The notes beneath the pieces are model-generated. The model had not been told where the DNA came from. It was given only the letters and a program-made list of their open reading frames with translations, and did no database searches. Below are positions 37,876-46,849 of a stretch of DNA of 64,000 nucleotides, piece after piece. Origin of the DNA: Bifidobacterium catenulatum PV20-2. Lineage in GTDB: Bacteria > Actinomycetota > Actinomycetes > Actinomycetales > Bifidobacteriaceae. Position 1 is the first letter of the stretch; every line of letters begins with the position of its first letter. A program made the position numbers and the translations under genes. The stretch is taken from the NCBI RefSeq assembly GCF_000800455.1, contig NZ_CP007456.1:372001-436000 (forward strand). Direction: 5' to 3'.

Positions 37876-37972
37876 AGTATCCTCGCTTCAACCAGGTTCT
37901 CAAATTTCTTAACGGGACATATCCTAGTACGCTCCCTGAGACGGCCGCATGAGCGTCTTATTCACGAATGGT

Positions 37973-38635
37973 TTATTGGCGAACCTCCGTGAATCCATCC
38001 GGCGTAAGCACTCCGTTGACGGGAATGTCGTGCGCCTCATGCGGCACCGGCTTGTCGGTCAGCTCCCAGAGCCAGCAGACCGACACCACGCGCGCGCCGA
38101 CCGCACGGTATTCAAGTGCCCGGTCGTACCATCCTCCGCCGCGCCCCAAACGGAATCCCGCATGATCGACGGCAAAAGCAGGAACTATGATCAGCCCAGC
38201 GTTTCTCAACGCTTCGGGCCCGCATATGCTGTTGCTGGGTTCCGGCGGACGATGTGTGTTGGTGGACCCGTCGCTGTTGGTCTGATCGCGCAGATCGTGG
38301 ATGCTGTCAAGCTCGCTCCAACCAATATCCATGCCTTTTCCAAGCCGTGGAACGAGTATGCGACAGTTCGAATCGAAAAGCGCCTGCAGCATCGGTGTCA
38401 TCGACATTTCACTGCCCATGGATGCGAATGCGGCCACCGTGGTGAATGAATGGATGAGATTCGCTCGCCGTGCCTGTTCGGCCAGTTTTCGGCCGGCTTC
38501 CAACCGTTCCTCAGGGCTCGTCCGTTTTCTTCTTATGATTGCGTTCCTGCGCCATTGCCTTTTCAGCTCGCGTTGCGCTGCGGCTTCGTCACGCGTGCTG
38601 TCGCCTGCGACATCGGTTTGCATGTTCGGGGTCAT
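37973..38635 (-). CDS. 5-formyltetrahydrofolate cyclo-ligase
   Basis: This enzyme converts 5-formyl-THF to 5,10-methenyl-THF with ATP, salvaging the stable folate form. The 220-residue protein has LKRQWRRNAIIRRKRTSPEER at the N-terminus (basic helix; first 20 shown partly), SMGSEMSMTPML, and the signature GRGGGWYDRALEYR near the C-terminus. The open frame continues far upstream, but 38635 or 38623 are the only starts that fit the domain. It is divergent from the acetyltransferase gene with a 67-base gap. Confidence 0.9.
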   Translation of the reverse strand: MTPNMQTDVAGDSTRDEAAAQRELKRQWRRNAIIRRKRTSPEERLEAGRKLAEQARRANLIHSFTTVAAFASMGSEMSMTPMLQALFDSNCRILVPRLGKGMDIGWSELDSIHDLRDQTNSDGSTNTHRPPEPSNSICGPEALRNAGLIIVPAFAVDHAGFRLGRGGGWYDRALEYRAVGARVVSVCWLWELTDKPVPHEAHDIPVNGVLTPDGFTEVRQ

Positions 38636-38702
38636 ATCGCATGTTGTACCACGGGATGGTTGCGCGAAAACGAAAATGTTATGCGCATGGCAGAATGAAG
38701 GC

Positions 38703-39353
38703 GTGACGATTTTGCAATCTTTGCGCGGCATGATGCGTTCGGAATCCAATGCCATCGATGTTCCGCGGTTCATCCAATCGCACGGGCTCCACGTTCCCAT
38801 AATCCTGCGGCCGATAACCTTCGACGACTGCGACGAATGGAACGACGTCCGTTGGCGTAATGACGACTGGCTGAAGCCGTGGGAATCCGGAGACCCGTTG
38901 CATGGCGCGTCGATGTCGTTCAATGAGTGGGTGCGCGCGATGCGGCGCAACGAGCGAAACGGCACCGGAGTGGTGTTCGCCATCGAGCATCATGGGCGTA
39001 TCGTCGGCCAGATTTCGCTGGGAGCGATCTGTTATGGTGCCATGCGCACTGGTGTGGTCGGCTATTGGATCGACGAGCGTTGCGCAGGTCGTGGATATGC
39101 TCCTATGGCCGTCGCGTTGTTGGCTGATTGGGCGATGTTCGACCCTTCCGGACCGCAATTGCATCGTATGGAGATCGACCTGCTTCCTGAAAATGAGCGT
39201 TCCCGCAAGGTTGCGCTCAAGGTGGGAGCATGTTATGAGGGTATGCGCAAATCGTACATGTTCGTCAACGGGCAATGGCGTGATCATGAATCGTATGCGC
39301 TGCTGCCGGAGTGCGCGCCAAACGGTTTCACCGCACGGTTGATGGGCGAGTGA
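38703..39353 (+). CDS. rimJ: GNAT family N-acetyltransferase, RimJ type
   Basis: The 216-residue protein shows the RimJ/RimL acetyltransferase layout: PITFDDCDEWNDVRWRND, IEHHGRIVGQISLGAI (beta strand), GYWIDERCAGRGYAPMAVAL (acetyl-CoA loop) and LPENERSRKVALKVG. RimJ acetylates a ribosomal protein N-terminus in E. coli; the target here is unknown. In mycobacteria, the corresponding gene lies between a MoeA-like glp gene and the membrane receptor GlpR; here the membrane protein follows directly. The start at GTG 38703 is likely, though ATG 38730 is possible. Confidence 0.85.
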   Translation: MTILQSLRGMMRSESNAIDVPRFIQSHGLHVPIILRPITFDDCDEWNDVRWRNDDWLKPWESGDPLHGASMSFNEWVRAMRRNERNGTGVVFAIEHHGRIVGQISLGAICYGAMRTGVVGYWIDERCAGRGYAPMAVALLADWAMFDPSGPQLHRMEIDLLPENERSRKVALKVGACYEGMRKSYMFVNGQWRDHESYALLPECAPNGFTARLMGE

Positions 39354-39451
39354 GCCGTTGGCGAGGTTCAACACGCGCTTCGACGCACATGTTCGACACG
39401 CGGGGGCGTGTGCCCCGGAGAATGTCGGAATGTCACCTATTCTTATGAGTT

Positions 39452-40651
39452 ATGGGTTATGAATCGTTAAGCACGGTTGTGGTGCTTGCGATTGTGATTA
39501 TTCTCATGGCTTTCTGGCTGCCCAAACGGACGGTCAAAGGCATGAAGCGGGTAATCGAGCACCGAGAGGACCGCTTTTCGCCGTCGCTGCATCTGGTGGA
39601 TGCCGACAGTGGAACGCGATTCTCCGATGAGACCGCCGCAAAGGCGAAAGGGGCAATAATGCAGTCCAACGAGACGCATGAGGGCAAGCTGACCGACGAA
39701 AGGATCGCGCATGTCCGTGCCCTTCGTCGTGCCGCGATCCGCAGAAGGCGGATTATTGTTGTCTCGATGCTGGTGATCACAATCGTCGTGTTGATGTGTG
39801 CGTTTGTGTTGCATTTCAGTCCGTTGTTTGCTTTGATTCCCGCATCGCTGCTTGCTGGAGTGCTCGCTTTGGGGGTGAGGGCCGCCAAGCAGGCCGCAGC
39901 GTGGGAGCATAAGGCCGCCAAGTATCGTTCCAAGATGAGGAAGCGTGCTGCGGCAGAGCGCAAGCGTGCCCAGGAAGAGCAGGCGGAGCGCGCTCGTTTG
40001 CGGGAGCAGGAGCTTGCGGAAATTCGCAGGATCGCCGAATCTCAGGTGCCGACCGATGTTATGCCGGAAGGTGAGATTCGTCAGGCGATCGATCGCGGCA
40101 AGGCCGACCGTGATGCTGTCGTAAGCAAGCGCAAGGAGGAATCTGAAGCGAAATCCGCTGCGGAACCGAACGTTGTGGATGCGCAGGTCGTGCCGGATAA
40201 GAAGAACGGTCTGTCCATCCACGATGAGCGTGATGAAATCGCCAAAACCGAGGGCGTGGATGCAAGCGATGCGGAGTCGTCCGCCGTGGCCGGCGCATCG
40301 CAGGATCTGATTTCGTTTTCGCTGGGCGCGCCGCGCAATGGCGACGATATCGTGCAGGACGCTCCGGAAAGCATGGAAATCAAATCCACCCGTCAGGTGG
40401 CCAAGGCCGTGCCTCCGACTGCGAGTACGGTTTCCGACAATGTCGAGCCGTTGATTGTGCCGACCGACGCGATTAGCAGCATGGATTCCGACGAGGCCGC
40501 AGCCCGCGTGGAGGCTGGTGTGCATCTGCAGGACGTGGATGCCGTGGGATTCCACGACTCCGAGGTCAGTGCCGACGTTGAGGCTCCCAGCGTCACCTCC
40601 GATTCCCTGGGTGTGGGTTTGGCGTCCATCATGGCCCGTCGCGGGGCGTGA
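39452..40651 (+). CDS. Membrane protein with charged coiled coil, GlpR-like
   Basis: Three hydrophobic segments are visible (about residues 5-24, 98-118 and 122-142). They are followed by a highly charged helix (KYRSKMRKRAAAERKRAQEE), a long disordered region and a conserved-looking C-terminal peptide SLGVGLASIMARRGA. Position after rimJ and close to 5-FCL matches the mycobacterial Rv0995-Rv0996 arrangement, where the Rv0996 homologue GlpR is the membrane receptor of the gephyrin-like division protein Glp. No glp gene is in this window. Assignment rests on synteny and topology only. There is no ribosome binding site before the ATG, so a leaderless mRNA is possible. Confidence 0.65.
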   Translation: MGYESLSTVVVLAIVIILMAFWLPKRTVKGMKRVIEHREDRFSPSLHLVDADSGTRFSDETAAKAKGAIMQSNETHEGKLTDERIAHVRALRRAAIRRRRIIVVSMLVITIVVLMCAFVLHFSPLFALIPASLLAGVLALGVRAAKQAAAWEHKAAKYRSKMRKRAAAERKRAQEEQAERARLREQELAEIRRIAESQVPTDVMPEGEIRQAIDRGKADRDAVVSKRKEESEAKSAAEPNVVDAQVVPDKKNGLSIHDERDEIAKTEGVDASDAESSAVAGASQDLISFSLGAPRNGDDIVQDAPESMEIKSTRQVAKAVPPTASTVSDNVEPLIVPTDAISSMDSDEAAARVEAGVHLQDVDAVGFHDSEVSADVEAPSVTSDSLGVGLASIMARRGA

Positions 40652-40761
40652 CGGAGGGGAAAACGAACGCACGAAACGCACGAAACATACGAACAAGCGT
40701 AAAGAACATCAGCCTGAAACCGCATGGTTTCAGGCTTTTTTCGTATATTTTGCTCTCAGCG

Positions 40762-40788
40762 TTAGCACTCGAGTTGGCAGAGTGCTAA
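40762..40788 (+). promoter_or_regulatory. CIRCE element upstream of groES
   Basis: TTAGCACTC and GAGTGCTAA flank a 9-base spacer, exactly the HrcA repressor operator. It predicts heat-shock control of groES by HrcA. Confidence 0.95.
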
Positions 40789-40906
40789 TAATCGCGCTAG
40801 GATATGTCTCAGCGCGGAAGGACGACGCCGTAAGTGATCGTCAGCCTCTTGCTAGCGGGTCCCGGCGCGGTAAGTAACGATTTCTCTTAGAAAGAGGAGG
40901 TCCACA

Positions 40907-41200
40907 GTGTCGATCTCACTCACACCGTTGGAAGACAAGATCATCGTCAAGCAGGCGGAAGCCGAGACCCAGACCGCATCCGGTCTGTTCATTCCGGACA
41001 ACGCCAAGGAGAAGCCGCAGCAGGGTGAAGTCCTGGCTGTCGGTCCGGGCCGTCGCAACGACGCCGGCGAGCGCATTCCGGTCGACGTCAAGGTCGGTGA
41101 TAAGGTGCTGTACTCCAAGTACGGCGGCACCGAGGTGCACTATCAGGGTGAGGATTACCTGATCGTCTCCGCCCGCGATATTCTGGCCATTCTCGGCTGA
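40907..41200 (+). CDS. groES: Co-chaperonin GroES
   Basis: The 97-residue protein has the GroES fold elements: [20 protein letters not shown] with the mobile loop that contacts GroEL ([19 protein letters not shown]), [20 protein letters not shown] and the C-terminal RDILAILG. It caps the GroEL ring. GAAAGAGGAGG precedes the GTG start. groEL does not follow, as in other bifidobacteria where the two are unlinked. Confidence 0.97.
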
Positions 41201-41220
41201 GCATAGCGCGTAGCTGTTTG

Positions 41221-41275
41221 AAGACCCCGTCAGCGAACGATTGGTGAACAATCGTTGCGTTGGCGGGGTCTTGTT
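41221..41275 (+). terminator. Terminator after groES
   Basis: AAGACCCCGTCAGCGAACGA opens a long stem that closes with CAATCGTTGCGTTGGCGGGG; about 20 pairs and a 5-base loop, followed by TTGTT. Confidence 0.85.
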
Positions 41276-41603
41276 GATTTCAAGCATTTGGGTTCCTGCA
41301 ATAGGCTGTGCACGGCTGATGCGTGCCGTGTTCACTGGCATTGGCGTGCTGGTGTTGGCGTCGCTGTTCAGACAGTCTGCAAGGAGGGTTCAGAAGAAGT
41401 ACTTATGATTTTTCTTTTCGGAAATATTTTTCGTGAGGATTTGCTCTGATTGACACCGGCATGTGGTTGATAGTGAGAAAACGTTGGAATTTCAACGATT
41501 TGAGACTTTTTAAGCTTTCGCGACACGCCGTATTTGCGTTAGTTGCATGGTCTGTGGCATACTAAACGGGTTGCCGGTTCGGGTTCAACCAAACAGGCAG
41601 CAC
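41276..41603. other. Spacer between groES and the tRNA cluster
   Basis: No gene is supported in this 328-base spacer. A candidate tRNA promoter is TTGCGT (41534-41539) with CATACT (41558-41563), spaced 18 bases, about 40 bases ahead of tRNA-Tyr. Confidence 0.4.
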
Positions 41604-41685
41604 GGCGGATTTCCCAAGCGGTCAAAGGGAACTGACTGTAAATCAGTCGCCTCGTGCTTCAGTGGTTCGAATCCACTATCCGCCA
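41604..41685 (+). tRNA. tRNA-Tyr (GTA)
   Basis: Acceptor GGCGGAT pairs with ATCCGCC. The anticodon stem ACTGA/TCAGT carries the loop CTGTAAA (anticodon GTA), and a variable arm typical of Tyr is present. First of three tRNA genes in a row. Confidence 0.95.
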
Positions 41686-41686
41686 C

Positions 41687-41758
<72 letters not shown>

Positions 41759-41763
41759 CTCAT

Positions 41764-41837
41764 GGCGGGATAGCTCAGCTGGCTAGAGCGTACGACTCAT
41801 AATCGTAAGGTCAAGAGTTCGAGTCTCTTTCTCGCTA
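41764..41837 (+). tRNA. tRNA-Met (CAT), elongator type
   Basis: Acceptor GGCGGGA pairs with TCTCGCT through two G-T pairs. Anticodon stem TACGA/TCGTA holds CTCATAA. The first acceptor base pairs, unlike initiator tRNA, and there is no GGG/CCC anticodon stem, so this is the elongator. Confidence 0.92.
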
Positions 41838-41889
41838 CAAAGGTCGACGGAACGTCGGCATAGCAACGAACCACAAGAGGTGAACTTAA

Positions 41890-42060
41890 ATGGCAAGCAA
41901 GAGCGCCGACATTCGTCCGGGCATCACGCTGGCATGCACCGAGTGCAAGGAGCGTAACTACATCACGACGAAGAACCGCCGTAACACGCCGGATCGTCTT
42001 GAGCTGAAGAAGTTCTGCTCCCGCTGCGGCAAGCAGACCGTGCATCGCGAGACCCGCTGA
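41890..42060 (+). CDS. rpmG: 50S ribosomal protein L33
   Basis: A short open frame encodes 56 residues with [17 protein letters not shown] and [15 protein letters not shown]. The two CxxC pairs show this is the zinc-binding (C+) form of L33. AAGAGGTGAAC precedes the ATG. It lies immediately after tRNA-Met and has a terminator of its own. Confidence 0.96.
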
Positions 42061-42076
42061 GCGAGTTCAAAGCTTT

Positions 42077-42105
42077 CAACCCGACCAATTGGTCGGGTTT
42101 TTTGT
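42077..42105 (+). terminator. Terminator after rpmG
   Basis: AACCCGACCAATTGGTCGGGTT is a perfect hairpin (20 of its bases: AACCCGACCAATTGGTCGGG) followed by TTTTTTG. Confidence 0.9.
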
Positions 42106-42166
42106 TTTCTCCGAAACCTTCTTGGCACCTTTCCAACTGCCTTCCCCGCACGCTAAGCTAATCACC

Positions 42167-43366
42167 ATGACTAATTTCGCAGATCTCACCACTATTGCCG
42201 TAGGTGGGCCAATCGCATCCTTTATTGAACCGACCTCGCGTGTCGGCGTTATCGAAGCCGTTGAAGATGCCGACGCCAAAGGCTTGCCGTTGTGCGTGAT
42301 CGGAGGCGGATCCAACATGCTCGTGTCCGACACGCCGTTCGATGGCGTCGTGGTTCGTGATGCGCGACACGCCGTAAGTGTGCTTGATGAGGCAGCGCCT
42401 GCCGAAAATGACGAAAAAATCGTGCATGTCAACGCCGAAGCCGGCTGCAATTGGGATGATTTCGTCGACTACTGCGTCGGGCTTGGCCTGGAAGGCGTGG
42501 AAGGACTTTCCGGCATTCCGGGTACCGTCGGCGCGTCGGTGGTGCAGAATATCGGCGCATACGGCCAGGAGGTCGCATCCAGCGTCGAAAGCGTGGAAGT
42601 CTGGGACCGCAAAGACAAGCAAACCAAAGAGCTCACCAATCAGGAACTGCATTTCGGCTATCGTATGAGTGCGCTCAAAGCCAGTATGTATAGTGCTCCG
42701 GCCACACCTGCAGCCGACTTCTTCCCGACACCGCGCTACGTGGTGCTGTCCGTTACTTTCGCGCTGCATCACAGCGAAACCGGCGTGGTCGGCTACGGTC
42801 AGCTCGCCAAAGCGTTGGGAGTGGAAGTCGGCGACCGTATGTCGACAACGGATATTCGCAACGCGGTATTGAAAGTACGTGCCTCCAAGGGCATGCTTGA
42901 GGATTCCCACCGTTACTTGACCGAAGCCATGCGCGGCACCAAAAAAAGCGAACTGGTCGCCATCGCACATAATGCGCAGCGCACACAGGCAGGCAATGAT
43001 GAACCCGACTACAATCGCCATAGCTGTGGCAGCTTCTTCATGAATCCGATTCTCACCAAAGAACAGGCGGCAAAGCTTCCCGAAGACGCGCCGCGATTCA
43101 ACGCGACCCTGCCGGATGGCACGCCAGGAGTCAAAACGTCCGCAGCATGGCTTATCGATCATGCAGGCTTCCATAAAGGCTACAAAACCAGCGAAAACGC
43201 TACTGCGGGGCTGTCCACCATGCATACGTTGGCGTTGACCAACCGAGGAGGAGCCTCGGCAGCCGATATCGTGAAACTTGCCAAAACCGTGCAGGATGGT
43301 GTCGAGCGGGCGTACGGCATCCGTCTCGTTCCAGAGCCGGTCGTTATTGGCATGAGTCTCAAGTAA
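42167..43366 (+). CDS. murB: UDP-N-acetylenolpyruvoylglucosamine reductase
   Basis: MurB reduces UDP-GlcNAc-enolpyruvate to UDP-MurNAc with NADPH in peptidoglycan synthesis. FAD-binding motifs VIGGGSNMLVSDTPFDGVVV and GLEGVEGLSGIPGTVGASVV are clear, as is the catalytic Ser region HSCGSFFMNP. The 399-residue length is typical of the actinobacterial form. An open frame from 42089 runs through the rpmG terminator and is not used; the ATG at 42167 fits the family start (TNFADLTTIAVGG). Confidence 0.95.
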   Translation: MTNFADLTTIAVGGPIASFIEPTSRVGVIEAVEDADAKGLPLCVIGGGSNMLVSDTPFDGVVVRDARHAVSVLDEAAPAENDEKIVHVNAEAGCNWDDFVDYCVGLGLEGVEGLSGIPGTVGASVVQNIGAYGQEVASSVESVEVWDRKDKQTKELTNQELHFGYRMSALKASMYSAPATPAADFFPTPRYVVLSVTFALHHSETGVVGYGQLAKALGVEVGDRMSTTDIRNAVLKVRASKGMLEDSHRYLTEAMRGTKKSELVAIAHNAQRTQAGNDEPDYNRHSCGSFFMNPILTKEQAAKLPEDAPRFNATLPDGTPGVKTSAAWLIDHAGFHKGYKTSENATAGLSTMHTLALTNRGGASAADIVKLAKTVQDGVERAYGIRLVPEPVVIGMSLK

Positions 43367-43396
43367 ACGTAAGAACGAAGGGAGAAGGGAAACATA

Positions 43397-44893
43397 ATGA
43401 ACGTATTACGTAAGAAATCCGTCGAGCAGACGCTGGCGGAAACAGAGGAGTCGGGACGCTCCCTGAAACGAGACCTGACTTGGTGGGATTTGGCCATTAT
43501 GGGCGTGGCCGTGGCAGTCGGCGCGGGTATCTTCTCCATCGGCGCCCAGGCGGCCGCCTTCCATGCGGGTCCGGCCGTAATCATCAGCTTCCTCATCGCA
43601 GGCGTGGTATGCGGCGCGGCCGTAATGTGCTACGCCGAATTTGCGTCCATGATTCCGGTTGCAGGATCTGCCTACACCTTCACTTACACCACCGTCGGTG
43701 AGATCGTCGCGTGGGTGATCGGCTGGGATCTGATCCTTGAAATGCTGATGGCAGGCTCTGTCGTCTCCAAATACTGGGGCGTCTATCTCAACGATTTCTT
43801 CCGACTTGTCGGATGGAATATCAATACCAACGTCACCGTCGGATCATTCAATTTCGATTTCGCGCCAATCATCGTCGTAGCTTTCTTCACAGCACTTTTG
43901 GTGTGTGGCACGAAAATCGGCGCACGAGTCGACGGCGCGCTCACCATACTGAAAATCGCCATCGTACTATTCGTGGTAATCGTCGGATTCTTCTACGTCA
44001 AAGCCGAAAACTTCACCCCATTCATTCCACCGAGCGAACCGGCGACCGCCACCGGATCCGGCTTGACCGCAACCATGGAGCAGCCATTATGGCAGTGGGT
44101 CACCGGCATGACCCCCAGCATTTACGGCGTTGCCGGCATCATCTCCGGAGCCGCGCTCGTGTTCTTCGCGTTCCTCGGCTTTGATGTGGTCGCCACCACC
44201 TCCGAAGAAACCGTCAATCCGAAGAAGAACGTTCCGCTGGGCATCGGCGTGGGCATGGGATTGATCATCGTGCTCTACACCCTCGTCGCCATCGTCACCA
44301 CCGGCATGGTCTCCTACAAAGACCTCGCCAAGCAGAAAGACCCGTCGCTCGCCACGGCATTCGAAATGGTCGGCGCTGACTGGGCCGCCAAAATCATAAG
44401 TTTTGGCATTGTGATCGGCCTGGCCACCGTGGTCATGGTGCTGCTGCTCGGCCTGACCCGCGTGGTGTTCGCCATGAGCCGAGACGGCCTGCTGCCGCGC
44501 TCGTTCAGTCACACAGGCAAGCACGGCACTCCAGTACGTCTGCAGATTGCCGTCGGCGCGGTCATGGCACTCATCGCAGCCAGCTGCAACGTCAGTATCC
44601 TTGCCGACATGGTGAACATCGGCACGCTGTCGGCATTCACCCTTGTTTCAATCTCTATTCCGATCATGCGCAAGAAGCGCCCCGACCTGAAGCGAGTCTT
44701 CAAAATCCCCGGCAATCCATGGGTGCCTATCCTCATCGCGCTCGCCAACATCTGGCTCATGCTCAACCTGAGCGTGCTTACTTGGATTCGATTCGTGGTC
44801 TGGCTTGCGGTTGGCTTCTGCATCTACTTCGGCTACGGCTACCGCCACGCCCGACTCGGCACGGGAGAACTGGAAGTTGGCAATCAAGAGTAG
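43397..44893 (+). CDS. APC family amino acid permease
   Basis: The 498-residue protein has about 12 membrane helices and APC signatures: LTWWDLAIMGVAVAVGAGIF near the N-terminus, a YAEFASMIPVAGSAYTFTY stretch in helix 3 and FAFLGFDVVATTSEETVNP in helix 6. It resembles YfnA/CAT-type cationic or branched amino acid carriers; the substrate is not determinable. GGGAGAAGGGAAAC precedes the ATG, 30 bases after murB. Confidence 0.9.
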   Translation: MNVLRKKSVEQTLAETEESGRSLKRDLTWWDLAIMGVAVAVGAGIFSIGAQAAAFHAGPAVIISFLIAGVVCGAAVMCYAEFASMIPVAGSAYTFTYTTVGEIVAWVIGWDLILEMLMAGSVVSKYWGVYLNDFFRLVGWNINTNVTVGSFNFDFAPIIVVAFFTALLVCGTKIGARVDGALTILKIAIVLFVVIVGFFYVKAENFTPFIPPSEPATATGSGLTATMEQPLWQWVTGMTPSIYGVAGIISGAALVFFAFLGFDVVATTSEETVNPKKNVPLGIGVGMGLIIVLYTLVAIVTTGMVSYKDLAKQKDPSLATAFEMVGADWAAKIISFGIVIGLATVVMVLLLGLTRVVFAMSRDGLLPRSFSHTGKHGTPVRLQIAVGAVMALIAASCNVSILADMVNIGTLSAFTLVSISIPIMRKKRPDLKRVFKIPGNPWVPILIALANIWLMLNLSVLTWIRFVVWLAVGFCIYFGYGYRHARLGTGELEVGNQE

Positions 44894-44923
44894 TCTTGAA
44901 CGGTAAGTGTTAAGGAGGTAACC

Positions 44924-45244
44924 ATGCCATACGTTGTCGCTCAGCCGTGCGTCGATGTCAAAGACAAGGCCTGCGTGGACGAATGCCCGGTCGATTGCAT
45001 CTACGAGGGCTCCCGTTCCCTGTATATCAATCCGAACGAATGCGTGGATTGCGGCGCATGCGAACCGGTGTGCCCGACCGAAGCCATCTTCTATGAAGAT
45101 GATCTGCCAGACGAGTGGGCTTGGTATAAGGATGCCGCAGTCAGCTTCTTTGCTGAAGTCGGCGATATGGGCGGCGCTTCCGCAGCCGGCCCGATCGGTA
45201 AGGATCCGGAGCAGGTAGCTGCTCTGCCGCCGCAAAATCAGTGA
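44924..45244 (+). CDS. fdxA: 7Fe ferredoxin
   Basis: The 106-residue protein has two cluster motifs: [19 protein letters not shown] (a 3Fe-4S site) and [17 protein letters not shown] (a 4Fe-4S site), plus the C-terminal extension typical of FdxA/FdxC. It is an electron carrier. TAAGGAGGTAACC before the ATG is a near-perfect ribosome binding site. In actinobacteria this gene regularly precedes dapC, as here. Confidence 0.95.
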   Translation: MPYVVAQPCVDVKDKACVDECPVDCIYEGSRSLYINPNECVDCGACEPVCPTEAIFYEDDLPDEWAWYKDAAVSFFAEVGDMGGASAAGPIGKDPEQVAALPPQNQ

Positions 45245-45257
45245 TCGGCATTTGAAA

Positions 45258-45296
45258 GCGGCCTTTTCCCGTTGGAAGAGGCCGCATATTTTTTGT
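45258..45296 (+). terminator. Terminator after fdxA
   Basis: GCGGCCTTTTCC at 45258-45269 pairs with GGAAGAGGCCGC at 45274-45285, followed by a T-rich run. It lies in the 80-base gap before dapC, so dapC may depend on read-through or its own promoter. Confidence 0.8.
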
Positions 45297-45324
45297 TTAT
45301 AGAGGATAATAAGGAGTTTTCACG

Positions 45325-46479
45325 ATGGGCTTTCATGAGTTTTCTTCGCCATACGATTGGTCGCGTATCGCAGCATACAAGCGCACGGCAAAAGCCGCGT
45401 TCGGAGGCATGATCGACCTGTCCGTGGGGTCTCCCGTCGATCCCGTGCCCGATTCGGTGTGCAAGGCGCTCGCAGTGGCGGCGAATGATCCGAATGCGTA
45501 TGGATATCCGGTTACTGCAGGTACTGCCGATTTACGTGCTGCGATTGCTGAATGGTTTTCGGCGACTCGCAATGTTGATTTGCAGGCGATTCATGCTGAT
45601 GTGGTGCCTACAGTCGGCTCCAAAGAGGGCGTTGCGTTGATGGCATCGCTGCTGCATTTCGGCGAGGATGATGTTGTGGTGCAGCCGAAGGTTTCGTACC
45701 CGACGTATGAGATCGGCACGCAGTTGGCTGGGGCGCAGGTGCTTAAGGTCGACGATGTGGCTGATGTTGCGTCGTGGCGCGATGTGCCTGGCGTCAAAGC
45801 GGTGTGGGTGAATTCCCCTTGCAATCCGACGGGCGAGGTGTATTCGGCCGAACGGATGGCTGGCATTGTCGCAGCTGCTCGTGAGATCGGCGCGGTGGTG
45901 CTTTCCGACGAATGCTATGCGCTGATGCAGTGGAGGGGTGCTGTGAATGGCGCTGAAGGTGATGCTGATTCACTTGCGTCGACGCCGTGCGCGCTGCGTG
46001 GCGATGTGTGTTTGGGCTCCGCCGAGGGCGTGCTGGTGCTTTATTCGTTGAGCAAGCAGAGCAATATGGCTGGGTATCGTACTGCGTTCATTGCCGGAGA
46101 TGAGTCTTTGATTGCGTCGATGAGTGCATATCGCAAGCAGATTGGTCAGATTATTCCCGGTCCGGTGCAGGCTGCGATGGCTGCCGGATTGCGTGATCTG
46201 GAATCCGTCAAGGTTCAGCATGCGCGCTATCGGGAACGTCTCGGCGTGTTGGTGAGCGCGTTGCGTGCTTACGGATACTGCACCGACATGCCGGACGGTG
46301 CGTTGTATGTGTGGGTGAGGGCCAAGTCGGGCGATTGCTGGACCGATATGGAGCAGCTTGCCAAGATCGGCATCATCGCCAGCCCCGGCGAGTTCTATGG
46401 TGCTCCGGAATGTCTGCGCTTCTCCGCCACCGCCAGCGACGAGGCGATCGCTTCCGCCGCTGAACGCTTGGCACGCTAA
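45325..46479 (+). CDS. dapC: Succinyldiaminopimelate transaminase
   Basis: A class I/II aminotransferase of 384 residues. The PLP-binding Lys is in YSLSKQSNMAGYR, the family Asn in NSPCNPTGEVY and the phosphate-contact Arg near the C-terminus. DapC acts in lysine/diaminopimelate synthesis. Assignment as DapC rests on the fdxA neighbour and the actinobacterial SKQSNMAGYR form; a different aminotransferase substrate is possible. AAGGAG precedes the ATG. Confidence 0.9.
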   Translation: MGFHEFSSPYDWSRIAAYKRTAKAAFGGMIDLSVGSPVDPVPDSVCKALAVAANDPNAYGYPVTAGTADLRAAIAEWFSATRNVDLQAIHADVVPTVGSKEGVALMASLLHFGEDDVVVQPKVSYPTYEIGTQLAGAQVLKVDDVADVASWRDVPGVKAVWVNSPCNPTGEVYSAERMAGIVAAAREIGAVVLSDECYALMQWRGAVNGAEGDADSLASTPCALRGDVCLGSAEGVLVLYSLSKQSNMAGYRTAFIAGDESLIASMSAYRKQIGQIIPGPVQAAMAAGLRDLESVKVQHARYRERLGVLVSALRAYGYCTDMPDGALYVWVRAKSGDCWTDMEQLAKIGIIASPGEFYGAPECLRFSATASDEAIASAAERLAR

Positions 46480-46491
46480 GCCAATACGTAA

Positions 46492-46521
46492 AAGGGCTTC
46501 CAGCAATCGCTGGAAGCCCTT
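46492..46521. terminator. Bidirectional terminator between dapC and tRNA-Ser
   Basis: AAGGGCTTCCAGC pairs perfectly with GCTGGAAGCCCTT around a 4-base loop. It serves dapC on the plus strand and tRNA-Ser on the minus strand. Confidence 0.85.
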
Positions 46522-46526
46522 ATCCG

Positions 46527-46614
46527 CGGAGTCAGAGGGATTCGAACCCTCGAGCCGCTAAAAACGACTAACACCTTAGCAGGGTGCCCCTATCGGCCAC
46601 TCAGGCATGACTCC
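46527..46614 (-). tRNA. tRNA-Ser (GCT)
   Basis: On the minus strand, acceptor GGAGTCA pairs with TGACTCC. The anticodon loop TGCTAAG gives GCT, and a long variable arm of class II type is present. The CCA is not encoded. Confidence 0.94.
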
Positions 46615-46803
46615 ACTGTTTTTACCGTTTTCACGGCGCAACAGCATGCAACTATACCATCTATTCGCGGGCAAAACACCATATCTCGAAAAAAAGATGG
46701 AAGAACGTTGGAACGTCAAGGAAAATCCGTGCCGTATGCATGTGTGTGCCTTATGAAACCGCAACTGTCGACACGCCGGTTTCGTAAGATAAACTGCGAT
46801 GTT

Positions 46804-46817
46804 CGAACATTTGTTTC
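46804..46817 (+). promoter_or_regulatory. LexA-box-like sequence upstream of dinB
   Basis: CGAACATTTGTTTC matches the actinobacterial SOS consensus CGAACRNRYGTTYG at 12 of 14 positions and lies 33 bases ahead of the dinB ATG. SOS control is inference. Confidence 0.5.
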
Positions 46818-46849
46818 AATAGAATGTGGAAAACAGCTATCATGGAATC

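Noticed and set aside
41255-41449. 64-codon frame after groES
   Set aside because: It starts inside the groES terminator and has no ribosome binding site or recognisable sequence.
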